DNA of 51,481 bases from an uncultured Acetatifactor sp. (lineage in GTDB: Bacteria > Bacillota > Clostridia > Lachnospirales > Lachnospiraceae): NCBI GenBank assembly GCA_910584375.1, contig CAJUAH010000029.1, positions 1-51,481 on the forward strand. Direction: 5' to 3'. Numbering within the stretch: position 1 is the first letter of the stretch; each line of letters begins with the position of its first letter. The notes under the pieces were generated by a model. It was not told the origin of the DNA and searched no databases. It worked only from the letters and a program-made list of their open reading frames with translations. The position numbers and the translations under genes are program-made. This document shows, in pieces, positions 41,118 to 49,591 of the stretch.

Positions 41118-42536
41118 ATGTATTTGACAGGAATAGTGGTGGCGGCGGGATTTATCCTGCTGCTCTGCCTGGCCCGCCGTGAGGAGGGAAAACCTTTGGA
41201 GAGGATGGCGCTCTACCTGTATAAGAGGGGCTGTATTTACAGGATCCCCCTGTTAAATGCCCACCATGTGCAGAGAGACCTGGAGAGCCTGTATCCCGGT
41301 CAGTCAGGGCTGCTCTTACAGGGAGAATACTACAGGAAAAAGATAGGACTGCTGCTGGCGGTATTGGGTGTGGGCACTCTGCTGGGCGTGCTGGCGAGCG
41401 TGGGCGCGGACATGGGCCGCAGCCTGAACGGGCAGGGGGAACTGCTGCGGCCTGACCGGGGGGAGGGAGCGAGATGGGTGGAGCTGGAGGCGCGGGTGGA
41501 GGGAGAGCAGTCCTGCAATATCCGGGTGGAGGTGCCGGAACGAAGAGCCACCGGGCAGGAGCTGGCGGAACTGTATGAAGAATTTTGGGTGACCTGGAAA
41601 GAGCAGACTCTGGGAGACAATCTTTCCTGGCAGGAGATATCTCTGCCGCTTGCGCCGGCGGAAGAACTGGAGGGATATCCCTTTGCGGTATCCTGGGAAA
41701 GCAGCGACCGCGAAGTGCTGGGAACAAGCGGAGCGATCCATGCGCCTTTGGAGCCTGCGGCGGTGACGCTGACGGTGGAGAGCCGATATCGGGATTTTTA
41801 CCGCCGGGAGGAGCTTATGATACGCGTGATCCCGCAGACATTAGAAGGGACACGGGAACTGGCCGCGCGGGCCATGGAGGCCTACGCCCTCGCCCAGGAA
41901 GAGTATGCCGTACAGGACCGGATCCTCCTGCCGGACAGTGTGGGAGAAAGCTCCGTGTCATGGCGGGAAGTCAGAGAAGATCACGGTCTGACGCTGCTGC
42001 TGTTGACCCTGGCTGCGGCCGCCGCCGTATATATCTTTCAGGACAGGGATCTGCACAGGCAGGTTCTGAAAAGGCGGGAACAGATGAAGGAGAATTACCC
42101 TGTGGTGCTGAACAAACTGATCCTGTATCTGGGTGCGGGTATGACGGTCCGGGGAGCTTTCCAAAAGATCGCGACAGATCACTGCGCCCGGCGGGGCGGA
42201 GAATGTCAGCCTCTGTATCAGGAGATGCTCTATGCCTGCAACCGCCTGCAGGCGGGGGTCTCAGAGAGCCGCGCTTATGAACAGTGGGCGGCACGCACCG
42301 GCTTGCAGGAATGCGCCCGGCTGAGCGCCATGCTGATACAGAATCTGAAAAAGGGGAACGCGGCGCTGCTGGATCGACTGCGGGAGGAGGGGGAACGGGC
42401 GCTGCAGGAGGAATTGCGTCTCCACAGGAAGAAAGGGGAGGAAGCAGGCACCGGACTGCTGGTGCCCATGGTAATGATGATGGCCATTGTGATGGTGCTG
42501 GTGATGGTTCCGGCATTTCGGAGCTTTGGGCTATAA
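41118..42536 (+). CDS. tadC: TadC-like platform protein with extracytoplasmic Ig-like insertion
   Basis: A 472-residue T2SSF protein, about 170 residues longer than ordinary TadC. Membrane spans lie at about 2-18, 76-95, 291-307 and 445-468. The T2SSF core follows the third (ENYPVVLNKLILYLGAGMT, NRLQAGVSESRAYEQW). Between spans 2 and 3 lies an insertion of ~195 residues that must face outside. Its second half (residues ~168-240), with YPFAVSWESSDREVLG, GAIHAP and VTLTVESRY, has the strand pattern of an atrophied bacterial Ig-like (Big-type) domain. The start has GGAGGCG upstream. Confidence 0.85.
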   Translation: MYLTGIVVAAGFILLLCLARREEGKPLERMALYLYKRGCIYRIPLLNAHHVQRDLESLYPGQSGLLLQGEYYRKKIGLLLAVLGVGTLLGVLASVGADMGRSLNGQGELLRPDRGEGARWVELEARVEGEQSCNIRVEVPERRATGQELAELYEEFWVTWKEQTLGDNLSWQEISLPLAPAEELEGYPFAVSWESSDREVLGTSGAIHAPLEPAAVTLTVESRYRDFYRREELMIRVIPQTLEGTRELAARAMEAYALAQEEYAVQDRILLPDSVGESSVSWREVREDHGLTLLLLTLAAAAAVYIFQDRDLHRQVLKRREQMKENYPVVLNKLILYLGAGMTVRGAFQKIATDHCARRGGECQPLYQEMLYACNRLQAGVSESRAYEQWAARTGLQECARLSAMLIQNLKKGNAALLDRLREEGERALQEELRLHRKKGEEAGTGLLVPMVMMMAIVMVLVMVPAFRSFGL

Positions 42537-42561
42537 ACTGTAAAAGAAAAGGAGAAAAGAT

Positions 42562-42777
42562 ATGGCAAGAACATGGAACAGAGTCAGGAATTGGATGGAG
42601 GAAAAACTGATTGAATGGAAGTATTTTGCGGCGGAGGAAAACGCCGGTATGGGGACGGTAGAGGTGATCCTGATCATCGTGGTCCTGGTGGGAGTCGTCA
42701 TCATATTTAAGTCCCAGATCACGGAGCTGGTGGAATCCATCTTCTCCAAGATCACCAAACAGGTCAATAAGGTCTGA
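42562..42777 (+). CDS. flp: Flp1-like type IVb pilin
   Basis: A 71-residue pilin, the major subunit candidate. A charged, amphipathic leader of 29 residues (rich in Arg, Trp and Glu) ends at Gly29; the mature part starts MGTVEVILIIVVLVGVVIIF with Glu at position +5. This gives a canonical prepilin-peptidase site G29/M30. A short hydrophilic tail (KSQITELVESIFSKITKQVNKV) follows. The start has AAAAGGAGAAAAGAT upstream. It matches the Flp1-like family of Firmicutes; the peptidase is encoded three genes downstream. Confidence 0.93.
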   Translation: MARTWNRVRNWMEEKLIEWKYFAAEENAGMGTVEVILIIVVLVGVVIIFKSQITELVESIFSKITKQVNKV

Positions 42778-42781
42778 GGAT

Positions 42782-44227
42782 ATGCGCATGCGAAGAGTTT
42801 CGGGGTATCTGACGGTCTATGTGGCGCTGACTCTGACGGTAATGCTCTCTCTGTGCCTGACGCTGATCGAAGGGGTGCGCAGGCATACGGTAGCCTTTGA
42901 GACGGAGTGCGTGATGGATATCGGCATGGACAGCGTGCTGGCGGAATACCACCGGGTACTGCTGCAGCGTTACGGCATCCTGATGATCGACACGTCCTAC
43001 GGCACGGACTATCCTTCTTATTACAATACACAGCAGCATCTGGAGGAATATCTTTCCCGCAATCTGTCCGGCGGAGAGGAGGTATTGCTGCCCTTTCTCT
43101 ACCGGGATCTGCTGGGCATGGAACTGGAGGACGTCAAAGTGACGCGCGTTTCCCTGGCTACGGATGACGGCGGACGGGCGTTCCAACGGCGGGCGGCGCA
43201 GAGCATGAAAAACAGCCTGGGCTTGAATATAGTGGAAGATCTGCTGGAATGGATGGAAATCGTGGAAGGGAACGGACTTCTGGAGGGCGACCTGGAAGAA
43301 CAACTGGAACAGGTGAGCGCACAGCTGGATCAATATCAGGGTATGGAAAAACAGATCGGAGAAGAGACCTGGATTAAGATCGAGATCACCGATCCCACGG
43401 AGACCGTGCGCAAAATGCGTAAGGAGGGCGTCTTGAAGTGGGTGGTGGAAGACGTCTCCCGGCTGTCGCAGACCGCGGTGGATCCGGCTCTGTATATCAG
43501 CGGCCGGACTGCCCGGGGTGAGGTGAATCACGGTAGTTATCCCCGGCAGGAGCCGCTGGGACTGGCGGACAATGTACTGCTGCTGGAATATTTTCTGGAT
43601 CACGCCGGGAGATACGGGGCGCCGTTGGAGGATAGCCTGCTGCAATATCAGGTGGAATATCTGCTGTGCGGCAATGGGAGCGATATGGACAATCTGCGCC
43701 AGACCGCCAATCTGCTCTGCGGTATCCGGGAGGCGGCCAACGTGGTCTATCTGCTGGGATGCGAGACCAAGAAAGGGGAGGTTCAGGCATTGGCCTCGCT
43801 CCTGGCCTCCGCCATCGCCCTGCCGGAGCTGGAGCCGCTGTTTGAGACGGCGCTGATCCTGGCATGGGCCTATCTGGAAAGCCTGTATGACGTCAGGACA
43901 TTGCTGGCGGGAGGAAGAGTGGCGCTGCTGAAAGAGGATGCGGACTGGCATTATTCTCTGGAAAATATCTGGAACGCGTCCGTGGAGACGCAGGGAGGAA
44001 AAAAAGAAGGGCTGTCCTATGAGGATTATCTGCGCGTACTGCTGTATGTACAATCGCCGGATACATTGACGCTGCGTTTCATGGATCTGGTGGAAATGGA
44101 TATCCGCAGGACTCCCGGAAACCGCTGTTTCCGCATGGACGGCTGTATCGACGGCCTGGAGGCGGAGGCGGCTGTCCGCTCGGGCTACGGATACTGTTTT
44201 ACGGTCAGAAGAGAAAAGCAATACTGA
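42782..44227 (+). CDS. DUF5702 family pilin-like protein of the Tad locus
   Basis: A 481-residue protein with a single N-terminal hydrophobic helix (YLTVYVALTLTVMLSLCLTLIEG) and a large extracytoplasmic domain, as in DUF5702 proteins and TadG-like minor subunits. The N-terminus RRVSGYLTVY looks like a prepilin site after Gly8, but position +5 is Tyr instead of the usual Glu, so processing is doubtful. The rest is helical (DMDNLRQTANLLCGIREAANVVYLLG) with no recognised motif. The start follows TGAGGAT, four bases after the flp stop. Probably a minor pilus or anchoring subunit. Confidence 0.78.
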   Translation: MRMRRVSGYLTVYVALTLTVMLSLCLTLIEGVRRHTVAFETECVMDIGMDSVLAEYHRVLLQRYGILMIDTSYGTDYPSYYNTQQHLEEYLSRNLSGGEEVLLPFLYRDLLGMELEDVKVTRVSLATDDGGRAFQRRAAQSMKNSLGLNIVEDLLEWMEIVEGNGLLEGDLEEQLEQVSAQLDQYQGMEKQIGEETWIKIEITDPTETVRKMRKEGVLKWVVEDVSRLSQTAVDPALYISGRTARGEVNHGSYPRQEPLGLADNVLLLEYFLDHAGRYGAPLEDSLLQYQVEYLLCGNGSDMDNLRQTANLLCGIREAANVVYLLGCETKKGEVQALASLLASAIALPELEPLFETALILAWAYLESLYDVRTLLAGGRVALLKEDADWHYSLENIWNASVETQGGKKEGLSYEDYLRVLLYVQSPDTLTLRFMDLVEMDIRRTPGNRCFRMDGCIDGLEAEAAVRSGYGYCFTVRREKQY

Positions 44228-44249
44228 TATAAGCGGGAGGTGAGCGGAT

Positions 44250-45200
44250 ATGTCTTCTTTATGGATGGAAAGATATCTCTTAGCATTGGTGCGTAATTTG
44301 ATTCAAATGCCCTTTCCCATGTGCGACTCCCTGATACGCGAATATGTGACAGAACCATGTATAGAGAAGACATATCTGCCCGCCTCCCGCCGCATGGACG
44401 TAAGGAAAAAGCGTCGGGGCAGCATGACGGTGGAGGCCGCGATCGTGGCGCCCCTGTTGATTCTTTTTGTACTGCATCTGGGAAGCTGCATGGAGATGCT
44501 GCGGCTGCATGGAAAACTGGAGTACGCGCTGTGGCAGACGGGTCGGGAAATGACCTTTTTGGGAGCGGTGCAGGGGGCGGAGGATATTCCGGATCTGGCG
44601 GTGTCCTATCTGTATGTCAACGGAAGAATACAGCAAATACTGGGCAATGAATATCTGAATGAGTCCCCGCTGATCCATGGCAGTCAGGAATTGACATACC
44701 TGTCGTCCGAATATCTGAAGGAGGATGAGTGCGTCGATATAGTCCTGACTTATCAGGTCGGCCCACAGATCACCTGTTTTCCGTTTCCCTATTTCCGTAT
44801 GTGCAACAGATATTACGGGAGAGTCTGGACAGGTTATGCCGTTGGAGACGAAACGGAAAAGAAATTATATGTTTATGTGACGGAGGACGGGGAAGCGTGG
44901 CATGGCCGCGGAGACTGCACTTATCTAAAACCGACAGTATTTGAGGCGGAGCCGGAGAGCCTGTGGATGCTGCGCAATGCGGACGGGGAGATCTATCGCC
45001 CCTGCAGCCGCTGCGGGGACAGGCCTGCGGGAGAACTGCTGTATCTGACCCGGGAGGGAAACCGCAGCCATACGGCCAGGGACTGTCCGGCGCTGCTGCG
45101 CAGGGTGCGAATGATCCAATGGCAGGAGGATATGTCCTACCGTCCCTGCAGCCGCTGTGGAGTACTGCGTCAAAGTGAAGATTTACAGGGGGAAAGATGA
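44250..45200 (+). CDS. TadE-like pseudopilin with two C-terminal Cys/His modules
   Basis: A 316-residue protein. A 57-residue leader ends in KKRRG; the following SMTVEAAIVAPLLILFVLHL is a class TadE pilin helix with Glu at +5 (site G57/S58). The middle (about 85-205) is TadE-like. The C-terminus holds two tandem copies of a module H-x4-C-x(20-28)-C-x2-C: His218, Cys223, Cys252, Cys255, then His274, Cys279, Cys300, Cys303, each ending YRPCSRCG. The arrangement suggests metal binding or disulfide pairing outside the cell. The start follows the strong site GGGAGGTGAGCGG. The long leader is unusual; MDVRKKRRG at residue 49 would be a more typical start but lacks a site. Confidence 0.82.
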   Translation: MSSLWMERYLLALVRNLIQMPFPMCDSLIREYVTEPCIEKTYLPASRRMDVRKKRRGSMTVEAAIVAPLLILFVLHLGSCMEMLRLHGKLEYALWQTGREMTFLGAVQGAEDIPDLAVSYLYVNGRIQQILGNEYLNESPLIHGSQELTYLSSEYLKEDECVDIVLTYQVGPQITCFPFPYFRMCNRYYGRVWTGYAVGDETEKKLYVYVTEDGEAWHGRGDCTYLKPTVFEAEPESLWMLRNADGEIYRPCSRCGDRPAGELLYLTREGNRSHTARDCPALLRRVRMIQWQEDMSYRPCSRCGVLRQSEDLQGER

Positions 45201-45201
45201 C

Positions 45202-45654
45202 ATGATATGGAGATGGACAGGATATTTGTGCGTACTTCTGCTGCTGGCCTGGCACGGCGTATCGGATATACGGGAGCAGCATATACCGGGACGGTCGCTG
45301 GCTCTCGGAGTTGCTCTCTCCTGCTTTGGGGCGTGCTGGCGGGGCTTACAGGGGGAGACGGCCTGGATAGAACTGGGCATGGCGCTGCTGCCGGGAATGG
45401 CCGCGCTGGTTCTGGCCAGGATCACAGGAGAGCAGATCGGAAGAGGAGACGGATGGGAACTGTTATTTATGGGAAACTGTCTTGGGCTGGCGGACTGCCT
45501 GCTGGCTCTGGGTATTGCCCTGGTGGGTATCTTTTTGGTCAGCGTAGTCCTGCTCCTCCTGGGCAGAGCCGGGAGGAATACCCGCATCGCCTTTGTGCCC
45601 TTTCTGTGGGCAGGCGCGGCGGCAGCACTGCTGATCGGAACGATCCGGATATGA
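45202..45654 (+). CDS. tadV: TadV/CpaA-like prepilin peptidase (A24 family)
   Basis: A 150-residue membrane peptidase with about five to six spans. The two catalytic aspartates of the family are visible: Asp22 in GVSDIREQHIPG and Asp83 in IGRGDGWELL. It lacks the N-methylation domain, as expected for the short TadV/CpaA group. It should cleave the G/x-x-x-x-E sites of the pilins encoded on either side. The ATG at 45202 follows GGGGGAAAGATGAC and comes one base after the preceding stop; an earlier in-frame start would overlap the TadE-like gene. Confidence 0.88.
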   Translation: MIWRWTGYLCVLLLLAWHGVSDIREQHIPGRSLALGVALSCFGACWRGLQGETAWIELGMALLPGMAALVLARITGEQIGRGDGWELLFMGNCLGLADCLLALGIALVGIFLVSVVLLLLGRAGRNTRIAFVPFLWAGAAAALLIGTIRI

Positions 45655-46142
45655 AGGAGGTGCGCAGGCAATATCACGGGTGCAGTCCGTGCCAAATGCC
45701 GGAATATATGAGGAAAAGTAAAAAAATCAGAGGATATTTATCGGTGGAGGCGGCGCTGGTGTTGCCTGCGGTTCTGGGCGTTTATCTGTTCCTGATCGTC
45801 ATACTTTTTATACAGTATGACAGGTGCCTCCTGGAGCAGGATATGGCGTCCATGCTGATAAAAGCCGGCAATTACACGCAGTCTCCACAAAAGCGGCTGG
45901 AGTATTTACAGGAGCTGGCGGTGGCCTGGGACAGGGAACAATATCTGTGGGTACAGCCGCGGTCGCCGCGTTTTACTCTACAGGGACAGCGGATCTGCCT
46001 GGAGGCGGCGGGAGAGTATACATTGCCGTCCGGCGCTCTGGTCCTGTCGGACGGACCGCAGCGTCTGGATGTAGTCTTGCAGTTGGATACATGGGACAGA
46101 ACCATGCTGATAGAAGTGCTGTCTGGGATTGGGAAAGACTGA
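45651..46142 (+). CDS. Second TadE-like pseudopilin
   Basis: A 163-residue protein with a 28-residue leader ending KKIRG, then YLSVEAALVLPAVLGVYLFLIVILF, a TadE-type helix with Glu at +5 (site G28/Y29). The remaining ~110 residues are extracytoplasmic without known motif. It probably caps or initiates the pilus with the other TadE-like protein. The start overlaps the peptidase stop as ATGA, indicating coupling; a stronger AGGAGGT site lies just inside the gene, so ATG 45696 (MPEYMRKS) is possible but badly spaced. Confidence 0.75.
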   Translation: MKEVRRQYHGCSPCQMPEYMRKSKKIRGYLSVEAALVLPAVLGVYLFLIVILFIQYDRCLLEQDMASMLIKAGNYTQSPQKRLEYLQELAVAWDREQYLWVQPRSPRFTLQGQRICLEAAGEYTLPSGALVLSDGPQRLDVVLQLDTWDRTMLIEVLSGIGKD

Positions 46143-46179
46143 GGGTATTTGACCCCCAACATATGGAAAGAGGTAGAAA

Positions 46180-47394
46180 ATGGAGAATGGCAGGATAGTA
46201 AGCGGTGTGCTGGAAACAGAGTACATCAGAAATCTGAATTGTAATTACGCCAGGGTGCGGCTGGAGGAAAAACCCAGGGAAAATCGCTATCAGTATTGTA
46301 TATTGAACCGGGGGGGCATTCGGTTCTTATTGCCCTGCAGCCTGCGCTATATTGACGGGGACGCTTTTTTGTATTACGATATCTCCTCGACGCAGAATAT
46401 AGTGCAGCTGTTTGAGGGAAAAGTCATCGGCAGAGAATGGATGCGGGACTTTTTATGGGGTATGGAACGGATGGAGCAGGAGCTTGCCAGATACCTTCTG
46501 GAGGATCGCAATATAATCTGGAGTCCTCAGCATATATATCAGGATCTGGAGAAAAACGATTTCTTTTTTATGTATGTGCCCTATTGCGCGAAAGACAGTG
46601 GATTTAAGTCGCTGCTGGATTTTTGGGTGGATCGTGTCGACTATGAGGACGAGGCGTTGGTAGAGTTTGTATACGGATTGTACGAACAGTACGCCGCAGC
46701 CGGGGAGACCTGTCTGAACAGGCAGATCTTTGAGAGATTCAAAGAAGTGGAGAAAAGGGAAAAAAAGAGCCAGAAAGCGGAGCGGCAGGAACAGGATGGA
46801 GAGACGCAGGGAATGTGTGAACCGGGACTGCCGCAGGTATCGCGGCTTTGGCACGGCGATTCTTCGGAGGCGGAACCTGAGACAGCGGAAAGACGCAGAG
46901 GTTTTCTCGCCTTTCTGAGCGGACGCAGAAAGAGACAGGATCCCGTTTCCTATCAGGAGATCCTGCGGCGCCAGGTGGCTGCACAGCCTCTGGGGGCAGT
47001 GGGTGAAGAGTCGGTCTATGGCGAGACGGATAATTGCCAGGATACGGAGCAGGAGAGCGAGGGAGAGTACGGAAGAACCGTCTATATAGAGGAAACGGAG
47101 GAAGAACGGCCCAGGGGCCTGTACAGGGACAATGGGGAATTGGCGGTTAAGGTCGATAAGTTTCCCTTTGTGATCGGCAAAAGGCGGGAAGAGGCAGATC
47201 TGGTTCTGGAGGACCGCTCGGTCAGCCGAATCCATGCCCGGATTCTGGAAGAGGAAGGTAATATTTATCTGGAGGACCTGAACTCTACCAACGGAACGTT
47301 CAAAAACGGACTGCGCATGCGCCCCTATGAGAAACGCCGCCTGGAAAAAGAGGACGAACTGCGGTTCGGAAAAGTGGAATATATTTTTCGTTGA
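46180..47394 (+). CDS. DUF6382-FHA domain protein of the Tad operon
   Basis: A 404-residue soluble protein. Residues 1-~190 match the DUF6382 pattern (LNCNYARVRLEEKP, GIRFLLPCSLRYIDGDAFLYYDI). A charged linker follows (about 190-320). The C-terminal FHA domain (about 325-404) has VIGKRREEADLVL, SVSRIHARI and LEDLNSTNGTFKNG, the phosphothreonine-recognition motifs. It should bind a phosphorylated partner, tying the pilus operon to Ser/Thr kinase signalling; no kinase gene is in the window. It starts 37 bases after the second TadE-like gene (AAAGAGGTAGAAA). Confidence 0.85.
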   Translation: MENGRIVSGVLETEYIRNLNCNYARVRLEEKPRENRYQYCILNRGGIRFLLPCSLRYIDGDAFLYYDISSTQNIVQLFEGKVIGREWMRDFLWGMERMEQELARYLLEDRNIIWSPQHIYQDLEKNDFFFMYVPYCAKDSGFKSLLDFWVDRVDYEDEALVEFVYGLYEQYAAAGETCLNRQIFERFKEVEKREKKSQKAERQEQDGETQGMCEPGLPQVSRLWHGDSSEAEPETAERRRGFLAFLSGRRKRQDPVSYQEILRRQVAAQPLGAVGEESVYGETDNCQDTEQESEGEYGRTVYIEETEEERPRGLYRDNGELAVKVDKFPFVIGKRREEADLVLEDRSVSRIHARILEEEGNIYLEDLNSTNGTFKNGLRMRPYEKRRLEKEDELRFGKVEYIFR

Positions 47395-47450
47395 CGAACG
47401 GGGGCAAAGAGTGGTACAGTTTTCTATATATGGACAGGCAGGGGACATTG

Positions 47451-48086
47451 ATGGGAGAATATATTGGAAAACTGAGAACTCTTCCCTTTATGAGCGTTAT
47501 ACTGGTAGCGGTCAATGCGGTGGTTTACGTTCTCTGCCAGATCCCCGGGAACGTCCTGTATGACGTGGGATGTCTCAGCGCTGTGAGGGTTCTGGCTTAT
47601 GATGAATACGGGCGGATCTTTTGGGCAATGTTTTTACATGCGGATACGGGACATCTGTTCAACAATATGATCCTCCTGCTCTTTATGGGAGCCATGATCG
47701 AGAAGGAGATCGGTCACCTTCCCTTTGCGGGGATATATCTGGTGTCCGGTATCGGAGGAAATCTGTTGTCTCTGGCGGGCAAGATCGTTGGCAACGATTG
47801 GGCGGTGTCCTTGGGAGCCAGCGGCGCGATCTTCGGTTTGAACGGTTTGCTGCTGGCCCTGGTGCTGGTCTCGGGCCGGAAGATGAAGAGCGTTACCCCC
47901 AGGAGAGTGATTCTGATGATATGCCTGTCTCTGTACAGCGGTTTCACCGGCAGCAATGTGGATAACCTTGCTCATATAGGCGGGCTGCTGGCAGGCTTTG
48001 CATTGGGTATGATATTGGCGTTGTATATACGTGTCTCGGATAAAAAAGAATCGGGCGCGGGTTATGGAGGACAAGGTGAATATTAA
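47451..48086 (+). CDS. Rhomboid family intramembrane serine protease
   Basis: A 211-residue polytopic protease with six predicted spans. The catalytic Ser124 is in LGASGAIFG and His175 in NLAHIGGLLAG. The upstream family motif GHLFNNMILL carries the oxyanion-side Asn and His. It cleaves membrane-spanning helices, and its place at the end of the Tad operon makes pilins or TadE-like proteins candidate substrates, which is inference. I chose ATG 47451, preceded by AGGGGA at seven bases; a TTG at 47391 overlapping the FHA stop would add 20 residues. Confidence 0.92.
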   Translation: MGEYIGKLRTLPFMSVILVAVNAVVYVLCQIPGNVLYDVGCLSAVRVLAYDEYGRIFWAMFLHADTGHLFNNMILLLFMGAMIEKEIGHLPFAGIYLVSGIGGNLLSLAGKIVGNDWAVSLGASGAIFGLNGLLLALVLVSGRKMKSVTPRRVILMICLSLYSGFTGSNVDNLAHIGGLLAGFALGMILALYIRVSDKKESGAGYGGQGEY

Positions 48087-49071
48087 TATTTATTACGGCG
48101 GCAGGGGACTGATTGACGATCCCACTCTGTATGTGATCAATAAAATGCGTGAAGTGTTGGAAGAGCTCAGAGTAAATGTAACGCAGTATAATTTGTATGA
48201 AAATAAGAATGCCATTCCCACATTGCCGCAGACGCTGAAAGACGCGGACGGGATCATTCTGGCCGGGACGGTGGAATGGTACGGGATCGGCGGCTATATG
48301 TACCAGTTTCTGGATGCCTGCTGGCTCTATGGAGATAAGGAAAAGATATCCCGGCTATATATGTGTCCGGTTGTCATGTCCACGACATACGGAGAGCGGG
48401 AAGGAAAGATGCAGCTTGCCACTGCGTGGGAAGTGCTGGGCGGACGGCCCTGCAGCGGGATCTGCGGTTACATTGCCAACACGCTGACACTGGAGATGAA
48501 ACAGGAGTACACGACGATCATTGAGAAAAAGGCGGAGAATCTGTATCGGACGGTCAATCAGAAGACTCCCAGTTTTCCGGCCAGCAATCAGGCGGTAAAG
48601 AATACGGTGGCCATAGCCCCCAATGTGGATCTGACTCCTCAGGAGTCGGAGCAGCTGTCCCGCTATGCCGCGGACGACAGTTATGTGCAGCGCCAGAAAG
48701 AAGATATTCAGGAGCTGGCCAGCATGTTCCGGGACATGATGAGCGAGAAAGACGGCAATACGCAGGATACCTATATCCAGCGTTTTCACCAGGCGTTTAA
48801 GCCTCAGCCGGGTTTTGCGGCGTCTTATGTGCTGAAACTGGAAGATCGTGAGGAGGCTTTGGTCCTTCAGGTGGACGGTTCGCAGATAGAATGCTATTAC
48901 GGCACGGCAGAGGAGCCGGATGTGGAAATGACCGCTACGCCGGACATGATAGAGGAAGTCATCGCGGGCCGAATGTCCTTTCAGAGCGCATTCATGTCCG
49001 GCGCCATGAAGATGAAGGGCAATTTCCGTGTGATGCGAATGCTGGACAGTCTGTTTGTGTTTGATAAATAA
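48076..49071 (+). CDS. Flavodoxin-like NAD(P)H/FMN protein fused to an SCP2 domain
   Basis: A ~331-residue two-domain protein. The N-terminal part (about 1-165) has flavodoxin/FMN-reductase character: strand INIYYGGRG, LKDADGIILAGTVEWYGIGGYMYQFLDAC with the flavin-loop position, and CPVVMSTTYGER. The C-terminal part (about 235-331) resembles an SCP2 sterol-carrier fold (LEDREEALVLQVDG, VEMTATPDMIEEVIAGRMSFQSAFMSGAMKMKGN). It may reduce or hand over a hydrophobic substrate bound by SCP2. I chose GTG 48076 because GGAGG lies five bases upstream; ATG 48064, four codons earlier, is the alternative. It overlaps the rhomboid gene end by 11 bases. Confidence 0.75.
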   Translation: MNINIYYGGRGLIDDPTLYVINKMREVLEELRVNVTQYNLYENKNAIPTLPQTLKDADGIILAGTVEWYGIGGYMYQFLDACWLYGDKEKISRLYMCPVVMSTTYGEREGKMQLATAWEVLGGRPCSGICGYIANTLTLEMKQEYTTIIEKKAENLYRTVNQKTPSFPASNQAVKNTVAIAPNVDLTPQESEQLSRYAADDSYVQRQKEDIQELASMFRDMMSEKDGNTQDTYIQRFHQAFKPQPGFAASYVLKLEDREEALVLQVDGSQIECYYGTAEEPDVEMTATPDMIEEVIAGRMSFQSAFMSGAMKMKGNFRVMRMLDSLFVFDK

Positions 49072-49107
49072 GCCTGTAGGAACGGGCGGATAGGAGATAA
49101 AACGACG

Positions 49108-49518
49108 ATGAAGAAAGATGACTGCATTTTTTGCAAGCTGGCTAACGGTGTCATTCCTACCAGATCTATCTATGAGGATGCGGATTTTAAGGTGATTCTG
49201 GATGCCGCTCCCGCCACCAGAGGACACGCATTGATTCTGCCCAAGGAGCATGCGGACAACCTGTATCAACTGCCGGAGGAAATGACAGGGAAGGCTTTTA
49301 TACTGGCAAAGAAACTGGCAGGTTCCATGACGGAGATTTTGGGCTGTCAGGGCTTTAATATTGTGCAGAACAACGGAGAGGCAGCAGGACAGACAGTGTT
49401 TCATTTCCATATTCATCTGATTCCCCGTTACTCTGACGACGGACAGGGAAACTTCTGGGAACCCAGACATTATACGGATGAGACGCTTGATGAGATCCGC
49501 AGCACACTGGCAAAATAG
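49108..49518 (+). CDS. HIT family protein
   Basis: A 136-residue histidine-triad nucleotide-binding protein of the Hint branch, which removes AMP or related groups from nucleoside phosphoramidates. It starts DDCIFCKLANGVIPTRSIYED with the paired Cys typical of bacterial members, and has the active-site triad VFHFHIHLIPR. Length is normal. The start has GGATAGGAGATAAAACGACG upstream. A housekeeping role is likely; no link to neighbours is evident. Confidence 0.95.
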   Translation: MKKDDCIFCKLANGVIPTRSIYEDADFKVILDAAPATRGHALILPKEHADNLYQLPEEMTGKAFILAKKLAGSMTEILGCQGFNIVQNNGEAAGQTVFHFHIHLIPRYSDDGQGNFWEPRHYTDETLDEIRSTLAK

Positions 49519-49591
49519 AAATCGTGACCACGACGCCCGGCAGAGGGGCCGTAACATTGGCGTAGTCCGTGTTACATAAACAGAGGGAATA

